This document shows positions 62,643-64,000 of a stretch of 64,000 nucleotides of DNA, one piece after another (the first letter of the stretch is position 1; each line of letters begins with the position of its first letter). This DNA is from Regnicoccus_A sp014224355 (GTDB taxonomy: Bacteria; Cyanobacteriota; Cyanobacteriia; PCC-6307; Cyanobiaceae): assembly GCF_050920705.1 (NCBI RefSeq), contig NZ_CP154799.1, positions 1,860,001-1,924,000 on the forward strand, in the 5' to 3' direction. A program made the position numbers and the translations under genes. The notes under the pieces are model-generated. The model was not told where the DNA came from. It ran no database searches and saw only the letters and a program-made list of their open reading frames with translations.

Positions 62643-63461
62643 TCAGAACAGCGAAGGATGGCGGTGGTTGAGGCTGGGCATCTGGTTGCGGACCCGCTGG
62701 CCATGGTCCGGGTCGACGGGGGCCACCGCAAGCCCCACGCCGATGCCGGCATCGGCCAGGACAGTCCCCCAGGGATCGATCACCAGCGCATGGCCATGGC
62801 TCTGGCGTCGGCCGTAGTGGAGGCCAGTCTGGGCCGGGGCCAGCACATAGGCCGTGTTCTCGATCGCCCGGGCCTGCAGGAGCACCTGCCAGTGATCCTT
62901 CCCGGTGAAGGCGGTGAAGGCCGCCGGAATCATGATCAGCTCGGCGCCGGCACCGGCCAGATGGCGGTAGAGCTCAGGAAAGCGCACGTCGTAGCAGATC
63001 GAGAGACCGATCCGGCAGAGACCGGGAGCATCGACCACGGGCGGCAGGGCAGTGCCGGATCGGACGGTTTCCGATTCCCGGTAGGTGTTGCCGTCAGGCA
63101 GATCCACATCGAAGAGGTGGATCTTGTCGTAGCGGGAGAGCAGCTGGCCGTCGCGGCCCACCAGCTCCGCCCGGTTGTAGGTGAGTCGCTCGCCGGCGGG
63201 GACGGGGAAGCCACCACCGAGCAGGGTCACCTGGTAGCGGCGCGCCATCGTCACCAGGAAGCGGCTGCAGCGCTCCGCCAGGGTCGGAGCCAGCTCCAGT
63301 CGGCGTTCGTCGTCGCCCATGAAGGCGAAGTTCTCCGGCAGGCCCACCAGTTCGGCGCCGCGCCGGGTGGCCAGTTCGATCTGCTCCTCGGCGGCGGCGA
63401 AGTTGGCGTCCGGATCGGGCGTGCTGGTGAGTTGCACTGCGGCAGCCAGAAAGCTCGTCAC
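62643..63461 (-). CDS. Nitrilase-family carbon-nitrogen hydrolase
   Basis: A 272-residue cytoplasmic amidase of the Nit superfamily. Catalytic Glu in RRGAELVGLPENFAF, Lys in SRYDKIHLFDVDL, and Cys in IGLSICYDVRFPELYRHLA; C-terminal IIDPWGTVLAD-like segment. Close to Nit1/Nit2-type omega-amidases that hydrolyse damaged-metabolite amides such as deaminated glutathione; the substrate is inferred. It has a downstream amidase gene and an upstream comB on the same strand. Confidence 0.88.
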   Translation of the reverse strand: MTSFLAAAVQLTSTPDPDANFAAAEEQIELATRRGAELVGLPENFAFMGDDERRLELAPTLAERCSRFLVTMARRYQVTLLGGGFPVPAGERLTYNRAELVGRDGQLLSRYDKIHLFDVDLPDGNTYRESETVRSGTALPPVVDAPGLCRIGLSICYDVRFPELYRHLAGAGAELIMIPAAFTAFTGKDHWQVLLQARAIENTAYVLAPAQTGLHYGRRQSHGHALVIDPWGTVLADAGIGVGLAVAPVDPDHGQRVRNQMPSLNHRHPSLF

Positions 63462-63543
63462 CGTTAGGAAGTGCCAGGTCGGCGGAACTTTAGGGGGAGG
63501 TTCGTCGGGGTTCCGGCCGGATCGGCCCCCTCACGGGCTGGCC

Positions 63544-63999
63544 TCAGCTGGCCTTGAGCACCCCGGGCTCCGCCTGCATCGGCACGATCGTGAGGTTGTC
63601 AACGGCTGCGCAGCACTGGAAGTCGGCGTCGTGGTTGCCCAGCCTGATCAGTCGCTGGCCATGGCTGGCGGTGCGCAGGCAGGCCTCGGGGTCGTGCTGC
63701 CATTGCCGCCAGAGGGCCAGGGCTGCCACCATCTCGTCGTTGCCGGTCTCCACAATGATTCCGGCGGTGGGAGCCAGGTCGAGCAGGGCGGCGGCCACCG
63801 CGCCCGCCGCCAGGCTGTCCTCGAGCGAATAGGACCCTTCCCAGCCGCTGCCCACGATCCAGACGTTCTCCACACCCCGCTCGATCAGCCGCCGTGCCAC
63901 GGCTGTGCGGTTCGGCAGGCAGGCCGTGAGCAGCAGCGGCAGCTCCCGCACCCGATCCAGGGAGCGGGTGCCGTTGGTGGTGCTCATGAAGATCCGCTT
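63544..63999 (-). CDS. comB: 2-phosphosulfolactate phosphatase, 5' end outside window
   Basis: ComB removes phosphate from 2-phosphosulfolactate; it belongs to coenzyme M synthesis in archaea and occurs in some bacteria, including cyanobacteria, for a sulfolactate-type metabolite. The visible C-terminal 151 residues begin KRIFMSTTNGTRSL, have LLTACLPNRTAVARRLIERG, WIVGSGWEGSYSLEDSLAAGAVA and end VLKAS. The conserved MSTTNGTR segment is inside the protein, so the ATG at 63987 is not the start. Gene order comB, nitrilase, amidase, murI, sds is conserved in picocyanobacteria. Confidence 0.85.
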   Translation of the reverse strand, partial: KRIFMSTTNGTRSLDRVRELPLLLTACLPNRTAVARRLIERGVENVWIVGSGWEGSYSLEDSLAAGAVAAALLDLAPTAGIIVETGNDEMVAALALWRQWQHDPEACLRTASHGQRLIRLGNHDADFQCCAAVDNLTIVPMQAEPGVLKAS

Positions 64000-64000
64000 T

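Noticed and set aside
1..64000. tRNA, rRNA, CRISPR, transposase or integrase
   Set aside because: None recognised by eye on either strand; a tRNA could still be missed without a covariance search.

Overview
The window is a piece of a chromosome from a GC-rich unicellular cyanobacterium, most likely of the Synechococcus/Cyanobium group. The cyanobacterial signature genes are an NDH-1 subunit NdhD, a Ycf51-like protein, plastocyanin beside cytochrome c6, a cyanobacterial-type TamB, glgB, hemE, a solanesyl-diphosphate synthase, and the FutA/FutB iron transporter. HIP1 octamers (GCGATCGC) occur, for example at 7084 and 20765. Genes are tightly packed, often with 1-20 base overlaps. I see no rRNA, tRNA, CRISPR array or insertion sequence.

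Layout. 1-5.6 kb: glk (5' end outside), thrB, ndhD and an M3 oligopeptidase on the plus strand. 5.6-13.4 kb: on the minus strand, tamB, a ROK sugar kinase, proA, folB and a lipase-like hydrolase. 13.5-22.5 kb: on the plus strand, ycf51, small conserved genes, a CocE-like hydrolase, glgB, hemE, an epimerase, petE and petJ (each with its own terminator). 22.6-30.9 kb: small hypotheticals, clpB, the dTDP-rhamnose operon rfbADBC, and xth. 30.9-35.8 kb: a TPR protein, a membrane protein with an FtsH-like HEAGH motif, larC, and an LPG-synthase-like membrane protein. 35.8-40.9 kb: an iron locus with a Fur-family regulator, a Crp-family regulator behind a perfect 7-5-7 palindrome, a phytase-like esterase, futB and futA. 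40.9-42.6 kb: a fused phosphotransferase/ATPase. 42.6-46.2 kb: a visibly AT-richer island with a Gtr-like glycosylation set (polytopic membrane protein, GT2 transferase, GtrA). 46.2-48.3 kb: a compact four-gene minus-strand cassette (DUF985 cupin, MSMEG_0570-like nitrogen-starvation protein, DUF1348, DUF3050). 48.4-57.1 kb: a prohibitin, then a six-gene overlapping minus-strand operon with two different membrane or envelope proteases, then an outer-membrane barrel. 57.1-64 kb: a methyltransferase, RodZ, a MliC-like protein, DoxX, and the conserved block sds-murI-amiC-nitrilase-comB (comB cut by the window end).

A recurring anomaly is that six genes (proA, tamB twice, a TPR gene, the phytase-like gene, the phosphotransferase/ATPase and an EamA transporter) are broken exactly at G/C runs of 5-7 bases. 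In six of the seven sites, adding one base to the run restores a full-length family protein. This points to homopolymer under-calling in the assembly rather than real gene decay, and the coordinates of those genes should be read with that in mind.

The parts most worth following up are the six-gene protease operon (49.2-56.1 kb), the DUF985/MSMEG_0570/DUF1348/DUF3050 cassette, the iron-regulatory locus with its palindromes, and the low-GC Gtr-like island.
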